Under the pieces are notes generated by a model. The model saw only the letters and a program-made list of their open reading frames with translations. It was not told the origin of the DNA and did no database searches. Source: Ramlibacter aquaticus (GTDB taxonomy: Bacteria; Pseudomonadota; Gammaproteobacteria; Burkholderiales; Burkholderiaceae_C). From it: 62,185 bases of DNA. Where the stretch lies: positions 1 to 62,185 of the forward strand of contig NZ_JADDOJ010000012.1 of the NCBI RefSeq assembly GCF_015159745.1, given 5' to 3'. Shown in pieces: positions 28,207 through 36,288 of this stretch (position 1 is its first letter; every line of letters starts with the position of its first letter). The position numbers and the translations under genes are program-made.

Positions 28207-29058
28207 GTGTCCATCCTGAACGCCGACCTGCACAGCCACTCCGTCGTCTCCGATGGCACGCTGACCCCGGAAGACCTCGCGGCCCGTGCGGCCGCCAACG
28301 GCGTGGAGCTGTGGTCGCTGACCGACCATGACGAGGTGGCCGGCCAGCAGCGCGCCGCCGCCTCGGCCCGCGAGGCCGGCATGGCCTACATCACGGGCAC
28401 CGAGATCTCCGTCTCCTTCGCCGGCCAGACGGTGCACATCGTCGGCCTGGGCTTCGACCCGGACGACGAGGCCCTGCGCGAGGGCCTGCAATCCATACGC
28501 GACGGCCGCGGTCCCCGGGCCCGCGAGATCGCCGCCCAGCTCGAGAAGGCTGGCATCCCGGGCGCCTACGAGGGCGCGCTGCGCTACGTGCGCAACCCCG
28601 AACTGGTCTCGCGCACCCACTTCGCGCGCTTCCTGGTCGAGTGCGGCGCCTGCCAGGACACGGGCGAGGTGTTCCGCCGCTTCCTGGTCGAGGGCAAGCC
28701 GGGCTTCGTGCCGCACCGCTGGGCCGCGCTGCGCGACGCAGTGGGCTGGATCACCGGCGCCGGCGGCATGGCCGTGATCGCCCACCCCGCCCGCTACCGC
28801 TTCACGCCCAACGAGGAGTACGCGCTGTTCTCCGAGTTCAAGGCCCACGGCGGCAGCGGCGTGGAGGTGGTCACCGGCAGCCACACCGCGGCCGAGTACG
28901 TGCAGTACGCCGGCATGGCCCGCGAATTCGGCCTGGCGGCTTCGCGCGGCAGCGATTTCCACAGCCCGCAGGAAAGCCATACCGACCTGGGCACCCTGCC
29001 CTGGCTGCCGGGCGGCCTGACGCCCGTGTGGGAATTGCTCGAAGAGCGCATCCGGTGA
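28207..29058 (+). CDS. rnm: PHP-domain phosphoesterase (RNase AM/YciV type)
   Basis: 283 aa, GTG start. PHP metal motifs: DLHSHSVVSDG (N-terminal HxH), TDHDE, GTEIS, an RTHFARFLVE segment typical of the YciV subgroup, HPARY and SDFHSP at the end. Characterised relatives remove 3' phosphates from nucleoside 3',5'-bisphosphates and trim 5' ends of rRNA; this function is inferred from family. The stop overlaps the following EamA start (GTGA), so the gene heads a tight operon. Confidence 0.85.
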   Translation: MSILNADLHSHSVVSDGTLTPEDLAARAAANGVELWSLTDHDEVAGQQRAAASAREAGMAYITGTEISVSFAGQTVHIVGLGFDPDDEALREGLQSIRDGRGPRAREIAAQLEKAGIPGAYEGALRYVRNPELVSRTHFARFLVECGACQDTGEVFRRFLVEGKPGFVPHRWAALRDAVGWITGAGGMAVIAHPARYRFTPNEEYALFSEFKAHGGSGVEVVTGSHTAAEYVQYAGMAREFGLAASRGSDFHSPQESHTDLGTLPWLPGGLTPVWELLEERIR

Positions 29059-29948
29059 GGCGCCCCAGCCACCCGCTGGCCGGTATCGCGCTGGTGGTGG
29101 CTGCTGCCGCCTGCTTCTCGGCGCTGGACACCACCACCAAGTACGTGAGCGCCGGCGTGCCGCTGCTGATGGCCCTGTGGTTCCGCTATGCCTTCCAGGC
29201 CCTGGCCACCACCGCCCTGGTGCTGCCGCAGCGCGGCATGCGCGTGTGGCGCACCCGGCACCCGAAATTCCAGGCCCTGCGCGGCCTGCTGCTGCTGGGC
29301 AGCAGCCTGTTCGCCTTCGCCAGCCTGCGCTACATGCCGGTGGGCGAGTTCACCGCCATCGCGATGATCGCGCCGCTGGCGGTCACGGTGATGGCGGCGA
29401 CGATGCTCAAGGAGCAGGTCTCGCCGCTGCGCTGGCTGCTGGTGGCCGGCGGCTTCCTGGGCACCCTGGTCATCATCCGCCCCGGCGGCGACAGCTTCCA
29501 CTGGGCGACGCTGCTGCCGCTGGGCCTGGTGGTGACGAACGCCTGGTTCCAGGTGCTCACCAGCAAGCTCGCGCGCACGGAAGACCCGGTCACCATGCAC
29601 CTGTACACCGGCTGGGTGGGCGCGCTCATCGCCAGCCTGGCCCTGCCCTTCGTCTGGACGACCCTGGCCGAGCCGCGGCTGTGGGCCCTGCTGGCCCTGA
29701 TGGGCCTGGCCGCCACCGTGGGCCACTTCATGCTGATCCTGGGGTTCCAGCGCGCCCCGGCGGCCACGCTGACGCCCTACCTCTACTCGCAGATCGCCTT
29801 CGCCATGACGGGTGGGCTGCTGGTGTTCGGCCACGTGCCCGACAGCGCGGCCCTGGGCGGGATGGCGATGATCGCCTTCTGCGGCGCGGCCGGGGCCTGG
29901 CTCACCGTGCGCGAGAGCCGCGTGCTGCTGGAACCGGTGGAGGCCTGA
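29055..29948 (+). CDS. EamA/DMT-family transporter
   Basis: 297 aa, GTG start overlapping the upstream stop by 4 nt. Ten membrane helices in two EamA repeats (first around residues 8-135, second around 150-290; note RYMPVGEFTAIAMIAPL and QRAPAATLTPYLYSQI). Members export metabolites such as amino acids or riboflavin; the substrate here is unknown. The gene sits in a conserved-looking string with PHP phosphatase and YciO. Confidence 0.85.
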   Translation: MRRPSHPLAGIALVVAAAACFSALDTTTKYVSAGVPLLMALWFRYAFQALATTALVLPQRGMRVWRTRHPKFQALRGLLLLGSSLFAFASLRYMPVGEFTAIAMIAPLAVTVMAATMLKEQVSPLRWLLVAGGFLGTLVIIRPGGDSFHWATLLPLGLVVTNAWFQVLTSKLARTEDPVTMHLYTGWVGALIASLALPFVWTTLAEPRLWALLALMGLAATVGHFMLILGFQRAPAATLTPYLYSQIAFAMTGGLLVFGHVPDSAALGGMAMIAFCGAAGAWLTVRESRVLLEPVEA

Positions 29949-29951
29949 GCC

Positions 29952-30590
29952 ATGGCCCAGTACTTCGAGGTGCACCCCCAGAACCCGCAGGCCCGCCTGC
30001 TCAAGCAGGCCGTCGCGCTGCTGGAGCGCGGCGGCGTGCTGGCCGTGCCCACGGATTCCAGCTATGCGCTCGCCTGCCACCTGGACGACAAGGCCGCCGT
30101 GGACCGGCTGCGGCAGATCCGCCGCGTCGACGAGCGGCACCACCTCACGCTGCTGTGCCGCGACCTGAGCGAGCTGGCCAACTACGCCCGCGTGGACAAC
30201 CGGCAGTACCGGCTGGTGAAATCGGCCACGCCCGGCCCCTACACCTTCATCCTGGAGGCGACGCGCGAGGTGCCGCGCCGCGTCTCGCACCCGCAGCGCA
30301 AGACCATCGGCCTGCGCGTGCCCGGGCACCTGGCGCTGCAGGCCCTGCTGGACCTGCACGGCGCCCCGCTGCTGGCCACCACCCTGATCGACCCCGACAC
30401 GGGCGAGACCCTGAACGATGCGCAGGCGATCCGCGAGCGCTTCGAGCACGACATCGCCGGCGTGGTCGATGCCGGGCCCTGCCCGCTGCAGCCCACCACG
30501 GTGGTGGACCTGGTGCCCATGGGCACCGGCGGCGAGGCGGTGGTGGTGCGCCAGGGCGGCGGGCCGCTCGGGGCCCTCGGCCTGGAATGA
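29952..30590 (+). CDS. YciO/Sua5/YrdC-type protein
   Basis: 212 aa. YrdC-like fold: VLAVPTDSSYALACHLDD, HHLTLLCRDLSELANYA, SATPGPYTFIL, TIGLRVPGH. It is closer to YciO than to TsaC/Sua5, given the first motif and the lack of the Sua5 domain, so a threonylcarbamoyl-adenylate role is possible but not certain. Three nt after EamA; its stop overlaps the next start (ATGA). Confidence 0.85.
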   Translation: MAQYFEVHPQNPQARLLKQAVALLERGGVLAVPTDSSYALACHLDDKAAVDRLRQIRRVDERHHLTLLCRDLSELANYARVDNRQYRLVKSATPGPYTFILEATREVPRRVSHPQRKTIGLRVPGHLALQALLDLHGAPLLATTLIDPDTGETLNDAQAIRERFEHDIAGVVDAGPCPLQPTTVVDLVPMGTGGEAVVVRQGGGPLGALGLE

Positions 30591-31285
30591 GAGAATCCGC
30601 GCCTGTGGATACCAACAACCTCGTCCAGACGATCCTCGTCTACGCCCTCCCGGTGCTGTTCGCGATCACGGTGCACGAGGCCGCCCACGGCTACGTGGCC
30701 CGCGCGCTGGGCGACAACACCGCCTGGATGCTGGGCCGCGTCACGCTGAACCCGCTGCGCCACATCGACCCCATGGGCACGGTCATCATGCCGCTGCTGC
30801 TGCTGTTCACGACGGCGGCGCTGCCGGGCGGCCCCTTCCTGCTCGGGTACGCGAAGCCGGTGCCGGTCTCCTTCGGCAAGCTGCGCCGCCCCAAGCGGGA
30901 CATGGTGTGGGTCGCGCTGGCCGGCCCCGGCTCCAACTTCATCCAGGCGCTGCTGTGGGCACTGCTGTTCGTCGGCCTGCAGGCGGCCGGCGTGTACGAG
31001 CCCTTCTTCCTGGGCATGGCCAAGGCCGGCATCCAGGTGAACCTGGCGCTGGCGGTGTTCAACCTGTTCCCCATCCCGCCGCTGGACGGCGGCCGGGTCA
31101 TGGTCGGCCTGCTGCCCATGCGCGCCGCGATCGCGCTGTCGCGCGTCGAACCCTTCGGATTCTTCATCGTGCTCGCGCTCGTGGTCGCGCACGTGCTGGA
31201 CGCGCTGTGGATGCAGCCGCTGATGCACGTCGCCTACGGCGTCCTCAACCTGCTGATCGGCCCGCTGCTCGCGGCCGTGCGCTGA
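30587..31285 (+). CDS. Site-2 protease family (M50) membrane metallopeptidase
   Basis: 232 aa with ATG 30587 overlapping the yciO-like stop. Zinc motif HEAAHG in the first helix (ITVHEAAHGYVARALGD) and the third ligand in FNLFPIPPLDGGRV. No PDZ domain, so it belongs to the short, Rv2869-unlike S2P group of unknown substrate rather than RseP. Membrane-embedded; ends 1 nt before trpS. Confidence 0.88.
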   Translation: MRESAPVDTNNLVQTILVYALPVLFAITVHEAAHGYVARALGDNTAWMLGRVTLNPLRHIDPMGTVIMPLLLLFTTAALPGGPFLLGYAKPVPVSFGKLRRPKRDMVWVALAGPGSNFIQALLWALLFVGLQAAGVYEPFFLGMAKAGIQVNLALAVFNLFPIPPLDGGRVMVGLLPMRAAIALSRVEPFGFFIVLALVVAHVLDALWMQPLMHVAYGVLNLLIGPLLAAVR

Positions 31286-31286
31286 C

Positions 31287-32573
31287 ATGGCCTCCATCCG
31301 CTACCTCACCGGCATCACCACCACCGGGACGCCGCACCTGGGCAACTACGTGGGCGCGCTGCGCCCGGCCGTGGAAGCCAGCCGCCGCCCCGGCACCGAG
31401 AACTTCTATTTCCTCGCCGACTACCACGCGCTGATCAAGTGCGACGAGCCGGCCCGGGTGCAACGCTCCACCATGGAGATCGCGGCCTGCTGGCTGGCCA
31501 CCGGCCTGGACCCCGAGCAGGTCACCTTCTACCGCCAGTCCGACATCCCCGACATCCCGGAGCTGACCTGGCTGCTGACCTGCGTCACCGGCAAGGGCCT
31601 GCTCAATCGCGCCCATGCCTACAAGGCCATGGTGGACAAGAACCACGCCGCCGGCGCCGACCCCGACACGGACGTCACCGCCGGGCTCTTCATGTACCCC
31701 GTGCTGATGGCGGCCGACATCCTGATGTTCAAGGCCCACCGCATCCCGGTGGGGCGCGACCAGGTGCAGCACATCGAGATGTGCCGCGACATCGCGGCCA
31801 GCTTCAACCACCTGTACGGCGAGCTGCTGGTGCTGCCCGAGGCGCAGGTCGACGAATCGGTGGCGCTGCTGCCGGGCACCGACGGCCGCAAGATGAGCAA
31901 GAGCTACGACAACGTGATCCCGCTCTTCGCGCCGCGCGAGCAGCTGCGCCGCCAGGTCATGGCCATCGTCACCGACTCGCGCGCGCCGGGCGAGCCCAAG
32001 CCGGTCGAGGGCTCGTCCCTGTTCCAGATCTACGAAGCCTTCGCCAGCGCCGAGGAGACCGCCGCCCTGCGCCGCGCCTATGCCGAGGGCATCGCCTGGT
32101 CCGAGGCCAAGCAGATGCTGTTCGAGCGCATCGACCGCGAGATCGCGCCCATGCGCGAACGCTACGACGCCCTGATGGCCAACCCCGCCGAGCTGGAGAA
32201 GGTGCTGCGCCGCGGCGCCGAGAAGGCCCGCGCCCTGGCGACGCCCACCATGGCGCAGCTGCGCGCGGCCGTGGGCCTGCGCAGCCTGGCCGACGCGGCC
32301 CAGGCCCAGCCCCGCGCCAAGTCCGCCAAGGCCCAGCTGCCCAGCTTCAAGCAGTACCGCGAGGCCGACGGCCTGCACTACTTCAAGCTGGTGGACAGCG
32401 ACGGCCGCCTGCTGGTGCAGGGTGCCGGCCTGCCTTCGCCCCAGGAGGCCGGCCGCGCCGTCGCATCGCTCAAGGGCGGCGACCTGGCCGGCCTGGGCCA
32501 CGCCTTCCACCTGGCCGACGGCGCCACCGAGGCGGACCTTCGCACCGCCCTGGCCCGCCTGACCGCCCCCTGA
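31287..32573 (+). CDS. trpS: Tryptophan-tRNA ligase with C-terminal extension
   Basis: 428 aa, about 90 longer than E. coli TrpS. HIGH-like TTGTPHLGN (residues 12-20) and KMSKS (202-206) are intact. After the catalytic part (to about 340) comes an extra domain, QYREADGLHYFKLVDSDGRL and GLPSPQEAGRAVASLK, that looks like a DUF1508/YegP repeat. Charges tRNA-Trp; the role of the extension is unknown. Last gene of the operon that starts at 28207. Confidence 0.95.
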   Translation: MASIRYLTGITTTGTPHLGNYVGALRPAVEASRRPGTENFYFLADYHALIKCDEPARVQRSTMEIAACWLATGLDPEQVTFYRQSDIPDIPELTWLLTCVTGKGLLNRAHAYKAMVDKNHAAGADPDTDVTAGLFMYPVLMAADILMFKAHRIPVGRDQVQHIEMCRDIAASFNHLYGELLVLPEAQVDESVALLPGTDGRKMSKSYDNVIPLFAPREQLRRQVMAIVTDSRAPGEPKPVEGSSLFQIYEAFASAEETAALRRAYAEGIAWSEAKQMLFERIDREIAPMRERYDALMANPAELEKVLRRGAEKARALATPTMAQLRAAVGLRSLADAAQAQPRAKSAKAQLPSFKQYREADGLHYFKLVDSDGRLLVQGAGLPSPQEAGRAVASLKGGDLAGLGHAFHLADGATEADLRTALARLTAP

Positions 32574-32617
32574 GCGGGCCTGCGACACCGCGCCGGTGCC
32601 CAGGATCCAGTTCAGGT

Positions 32618-32623
32618 TATGCT
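32618..32623 (+). promoter_or_regulatory. -10-like hexamer of the LuxR-type regulator gene
   Basis: TATGCT 9 nt before the ATG at 32633. Confidence 0.4.
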
Positions 32624-32632
32624 TTTTGACGT

Positions 32633-33253
32633 ATGCCCGACACCAAGACAACACCGAAGTCCACTCTGTACGTGATCGATGACCATCCGTTGATGCGGGA
32701 GGCGGTGGTCATGCTGCTGCGGCGTCTGCGGCCGGGCTCCAACGTGGTCGAACTCGACCGCATCGGCAGCTTCGAGGCCGCGGTGCGCCAGCACGGCAAC
32801 CCGGACCTGATCTGCCTGGACCTGAAGCTGCCGGACACCACCGGCAGTTCGGGCGTGCACGAACTCAAGAAGCGCTTTCCCGAGACCCCGCTGGCGGTGC
32901 TCTCGGCCTCACCCGCGGCCGACGCCGAGGAAAGCTGCATCGAGGCCGGTGCCGACATCTACATCGAGAAGTCGTCCGGCGCCCAGGAGATCGGCAACGC
33001 CCTGCGCGCCCTGCTCTCGGCCGACGGCGGCTTCGAGGAGCTCTCGCCCAGCGACAACAAGCTGTCCAAGCGCCAGAAGCAGCTCATCGTCATGCTGGAC
33101 CGCGGCATGTCGAACCGCGAGATCGCCGACGAGCTGGGCATCAGCGAGCACACGGTGAAGGTTCACCTGTGGCGGCTGTTCCGCCGCCTGGGCGTGAAGA
33201 GCCGCACCCAGACCATCCACTACGCCCGCACCCACGGCATGCTGGTCAGCTGA
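32633..33253 (+). CDS. NarL/FixJ-type response regulator
   Basis: 206 aa. Receiver domain with Asp16-Asp17, phospho-acceptor Asp63 (LICLDLKLPD), a Ser in VLSASP and Lys in YIEKSSG; then a LuxR helix-turn-helix (about 140-200, LSKRQKQLIVMLDRGMSNRE, IADELGISEHTVKVHLWRLF). The most likely partner is the histidine kinase on the opposite strand, whose gene overlaps this one at the 3' end by 34 bp. Target genes are not apparent. Confidence 0.93.
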   Translation: MPDTKTTPKSTLYVIDDHPLMREAVVMLLRRLRPGSNVVELDRIGSFEAAVRQHGNPDLICLDLKLPDTTGSSGVHELKKRFPETPLAVLSASPAADAEESCIEAGADIYIEKSSGAQEIGNALRALLSADGGFEELSPSDNKLSKRQKQLIVMLDRGMSNREIADELGISEHTVKVHLWRLFRRLGVKSRTQTIHYARTHGMLVS

Positions 33254-34644
33254 GAGACCGCCAGCGCGGCCCGCCGGGCCGCGGCTTCGGCATCGGTGGG
33301 CTCCAACACCAGACGCACCAGGGTGCCCCGGCCTACGCGCGAGCGCAGCGTCAGCGGATGGCCCAGCACGTGCGCCAGCCGCGACACGATGTACAGGCCC
33401 AGCCCGAAGCCGTCCTCCGTGCCGCCATGGCCCGGCAGCTTGACGAATTCGCGGAACACTTCCTGTTCCTGGCCCGGCGGGATGCCGGGCCCGGTGTCCC
33501 AGACCTCCAGCACGGGCACGCCGCGGCGCAGGCGCAGGGACAGCAGCACGCCGCCGCGCGCGGTGTACTTGATCGCGTTGGACAGCAGGTTGCCGGCGAT
33601 GCGCCGCAGCATCATCACGTCGCTGTGCGCGATGGCCGGCGCCGCGTGCACGCGCAGGCGCAGGCCGCGCGCGGCCGCCAGCGGCCCATGCTGCAGCTCC
33701 AGCTCGCGGGCCAGCTGCGCCAGGTCCACCGGGCCCACGCGCAGGTGGACCTGGCCGGACTCCAGCCGGGCCAGGTCGAACAGGGAATCGAACAGCGCGT
33801 TCACGGCCTTGGTGGACTCGACGATGCGCGGCGCGATCTCGCGCACCAGCTCGGGCTCGCTGCCCAGCCAGTCCGCATACAGCGACAGCGCATGCACCGG
33901 CTGGCGGATGTCGTGGGCGGCGCTGGCCAGGAAGCGGTTCTTGATGGCGACGGCATCCAGCGCCGCCTGCGTCTGCCGCGTCAGCGATTCGATCAGCTGC
34001 GCGTTGCGGTACTGCAGCTCGAAGTTGCGCCTCAGGGTGACGTGCAGCCGCCGCCCGGCCTCGCGCAGCACGGCCCAGAACAGCACCAGCAGCAGGGCGA
34101 CCCAGTACTGGTAGGGCCCGTGCAGCGGACGCTCGAAGCCGATGTGCCACAGGATGTGCGCCAGCGAGCTGAGCATCAGCGTGTCCAGGAACAGCCGCAG
34201 CGTCGTCAGCTCCGCCGCCATCGTGATGGTGGCGAACATCGCCATGCCCGCCACCATCAGCCAGCAGACGAACTGGTCACCCAGCGGCGCGTCGTCGAAG
34301 AACAGCGGCATGGTCAGGCCCCAGACCAGGGCCACCGCGGGGAAGCTGATCCGCCAGCGGCGGAAGAAGGCCAGCTGCGCGGCCGCGGTCTCGTGCACCA
34401 CCGTGGTGGCGAAGCGGTGCAGCACCCAGCCACGCACCGCGGCAGCCGCCGTGGCCGCTAGCACCCAGGCCACCAGCCAGCGCAGCGGTGCGTCGTCGGC
34501 CAGCACCCCGAAGAGGATGGGGATCACCGCGATGCCCATCAGCTGCGAGGTGTAGGTGGTGCGCATCAGGCTCGCCACCAGCCGGGACTCGACCCACTCC
34601 GACTCGCCGGTGGCAGCTGCTGGGGCACTCGCGACGCTCGACAT
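33220..34644 (-). CDS. Membrane sensor histidine kinase
   Basis: 474 aa. About six membrane helices in residues 30-200 with no large periplasmic domain, so it probably senses within the membrane or the lipid phase. His244 in the H box (LASAAHDIRQPVHALSLYAD), N box GNLLSNAIKY, G boxes WDTGPGIPPG and FGLGLYIVSRL. The H-box wording (HDIRQPVHAL) is that of the kinases with a DIRQP motif. The C-terminal 11 codons lie antisense to the end of the response-regulator gene. A -10-like TAGACT sits 6 nt before the ATG. Confidence 0.93.
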   Translation of the reverse strand: MSSVASAPAAATGESEWVESRLVASLMRTTYTSQLMGIAVIPILFGVLADDAPLRWLVAWVLAATAAAAVRGWVLHRFATTVVHETAAAQLAFFRRWRISFPAVALVWGLTMPLFFDDAPLGDQFVCWLMVAGMAMFATITMAAELTTLRLFLDTLMLSSLAHILWHIGFERPLHGPYQYWVALLLVLFWAVLREAGRRLHVTLRRNFELQYRNAQLIESLTRQTQAALDAVAIKNRFLASAAHDIRQPVHALSLYADWLGSEPELVREIAPRIVESTKAVNALFDSLFDLARLESGQVHLRVGPVDLAQLARELELQHGPLAAARGLRLRVHAAPAIAHSDVMMLRRIAGNLLSNAIKYTARGGVLLSLRLRRGVPVLEVWDTGPGIPPGQEQEVFREFVKLPGHGGTEDGFGLGLYIVSRLAHVLGHPLTLRSRVGRGTLVRLVLEPTDAEAAARRAALAVSQLTSMPWVRA

Positions 34645-34650
34645 GGGGCG

Positions 34651-34656
34651 AGTCTA
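34651..34656 (-). promoter_or_regulatory. -10-like hexamer of the histidine kinase gene (leaderless)
   Basis: TAGACT on the minus strand, 6 nt before the ATG at 34644. Confidence 0.4.
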
Positions 34657-34686
34657 CGCCCCGGATGGGCTGCTGCCCGGCGTACC

Positions 34687-35565
34687 ATGCGCGGCTTGGC
34701 CGACTCCCAACCGGAACGGCAAGGCCGTCCGCGCGCGGTGCTTGCCCCCCTCATCCTGCTGGCCCTGCTGCCCATCGCGCTGCTGCTGGGCGGGCAGCTC
34801 GTGGGCCGCCTGCGGGCCGAGCGCGCCCAGGTGGAGGCCGCGCTCGCCGCCAGCGCCGACACCGTCGCCGCGCGGGTGGCGCGCGAGCTGCAATCCTCCG
34901 TCGACGCGCTGGACGTGCTGTCGCGCTCGGAGCTCTTCCAGCAGGGCCGGGTGACGGCCCTGGGCCGGCTGCTGCACGGCCGCCCGCGGCCCGACTGGGA
35001 CAGCCTGTTCCTGCTCGACGCGGGCGGCACGCCGGTGCTGGACACCGCGGCCACCCCACCCTCGCCGGCCATGCGAAGCGTCATGGACGGGCTGCGCGCG
35101 CAGGTGGTGGCCACCGGGCGCCCGGCGCTGTCGGGCGTCGGCGCGGCCGGGGCGACGCCAGCGCCCGCGGTCGCCGTGGCCCTGCCCGTGCGCAGCGGCG
35201 AGCGCATCGCCTACGTGCTGGGCGCGCGCATGGGGGCCGCCACCTTCCAGCGCCTGGCCAGCGGCTCCACCACCGGGCTGGACGACCGCGTCTGCATCAC
35301 GGACGCGCAGTCGCGCGTGATCGCCGACTCCTCGGGCCTGCCCCAGGGCCTGGTGCTGTCGCATGAAGACCCGGCCCTGGCCTTCGCCTGGCACACGGTG
35401 CCGGGCTTCGGCTGGCAGGTGCGGGTGGCCCAGCCGATGGCGCCCCTGGCGCAGGCCCGCCGCGATGCGATCCTGTGGGCCCTGCTGACCCAGGGCGGCG
35501 CCCTGCTGGCGGGGGCCGTGCTGGCCTATGCCTGGGGCAGGCGGCGCGGGGTGACCGGCACCTGA
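34687..35565 (+). CDS. Orphan Cache-like periplasmic sensor domain between two membrane helices
   Basis: 292 aa. Membrane helix at about 18-38 (VLAPLILLALLPIALLLGG), an extracytoplasmic part (about 40-255) with a dCache-like pattern (ADTVAARVARELQSSVDALD, RPDWDSLFLLDAGGTPVLDT, GLDDRVCITDAQSRVIADSS, GFGWQVRVAQP), then a second helix near the end. The protein stops 9 residues after that helix, so there is no kinase, cyclase or methyl-accepting part. It may signal through a partner, perhaps the adjacent kinase, or be a remnant. A TTG at 34696 with a -10-like TACCAT upstream is an alternative start. Confidence 0.7.
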   Translation: MRGLADSQPERQGRPRAVLAPLILLALLPIALLLGGQLVGRLRAERAQVEAALAASADTVAARVARELQSSVDALDVLSRSELFQQGRVTALGRLLHGRPRPDWDSLFLLDAGGTPVLDTAATPPSPAMRSVMDGLRAQVVATGRPALSGVGAAGATPAPAVAVALPVRSGERIAYVLGARMGAATFQRLASGSTTGLDDRVCITDAQSRVIADSSGLPQGLVLSHEDPALAFAWHTVPGFGWQVRVAQPMAPLAQARRDAILWALLTQGGALLAGAVLAYAWGRRRGVTGT

Positions 35566-36209
35566 TCCGCGGGCAGGCGCATCGGGCGCCCGTGCCAGGC
35601 CAGCAGCAGCTGCGAGGCGTAGTAGGCGCCGGGCACCAGCACGCCCGCCAAGGGCAGCGCAGAGAGGTAGCGGTCCCAGGTGAGAAGGGCGTCGCTGGCG
35701 ATGAACAGCCCGGCACCGGCCGCGAGCCCCCAGGCCGGCGCGCCGCCCCAGCGCAGCGCGCGTGCGAGCGCCGTGCCCGCCATGGCCGCGCTGGCCAGGC
35801 AGTACAGCAGCGCGATCAGCGCCAGCGAAGGCGGCAGTTGCGGCACCTGCACCGCGGCCACCCAGGCCGGCAGCACGCCGCCCACCGCCAGCCAGAGCCG
35901 GCGCCCCGGGCCCGCGGCCTCCGACCACAGCGCCAGCGCCACCAGGGCCTGGCCCGAAGCCATCAACAGCAGCGCCGTCTTGAACTGCGAGGCCAGCAGC
36001 AGGTCGCCCAGGCCGCAGGCCAGCAGGCCGCCACCCAGGGTCCAGCCGAGCTCGGACCCGGCCGCCGTCCGACGGGCCAGCAGCACGGCCACGGCGGCCA
36101 GCTCGATGGCGCCCGGCCAGTGGGCGAGCGCGGCGCTGGCCAGCGCCAGGCCGAGCGCGGCGGCCGGCAGGACAGCGGCCGGCCGAGGTGGAAAGGAGAG
36201 CGTGCTCAC
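35526..36209 (-). CDS. YhhN/TMEM86-family membrane protein (lysoplasmalogenase-like)
   Basis: 227 aa, GTG start, about eight membrane helices. Family marks: GDLLLASQ and GAGLFIASDALLTWDRYLSAL near the end, with the charged residues that form the putative hydrolase site. Relatives hydrolyse lysoplasmalogens, but bacterial YhhN proteins are mostly untested. The 3' end overlaps the convergent Cache gene by 40 bp. Confidence 0.8.
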   Translation of the reverse strand: MSTLSFPPRPAAVLPAAALGLALASAALAHWPGAIELAAVAVLLARRTAAGSELGWTLGGGLLACGLGDLLLASQFKTALLLMASGQALVALALWSEAAGPGRRLWLAVGGVLPAWVAAVQVPQLPPSLALIALLYCLASAAMAGTALARALRWGGAPAWGLAAGAGLFIASDALLTWDRYLSALPLAGVLVPGAYYASQLLLAWHGRPMRLPADQVPVTPRRLPQA

Positions 36210-36288
36210 CTCGGCAGTCTCGGTGCCTCAGCCACGCGGCCGTGTCAGCCGGCAGCCCGTGGCGCTGTCGGGCCCGCGCCCGCGCGGC

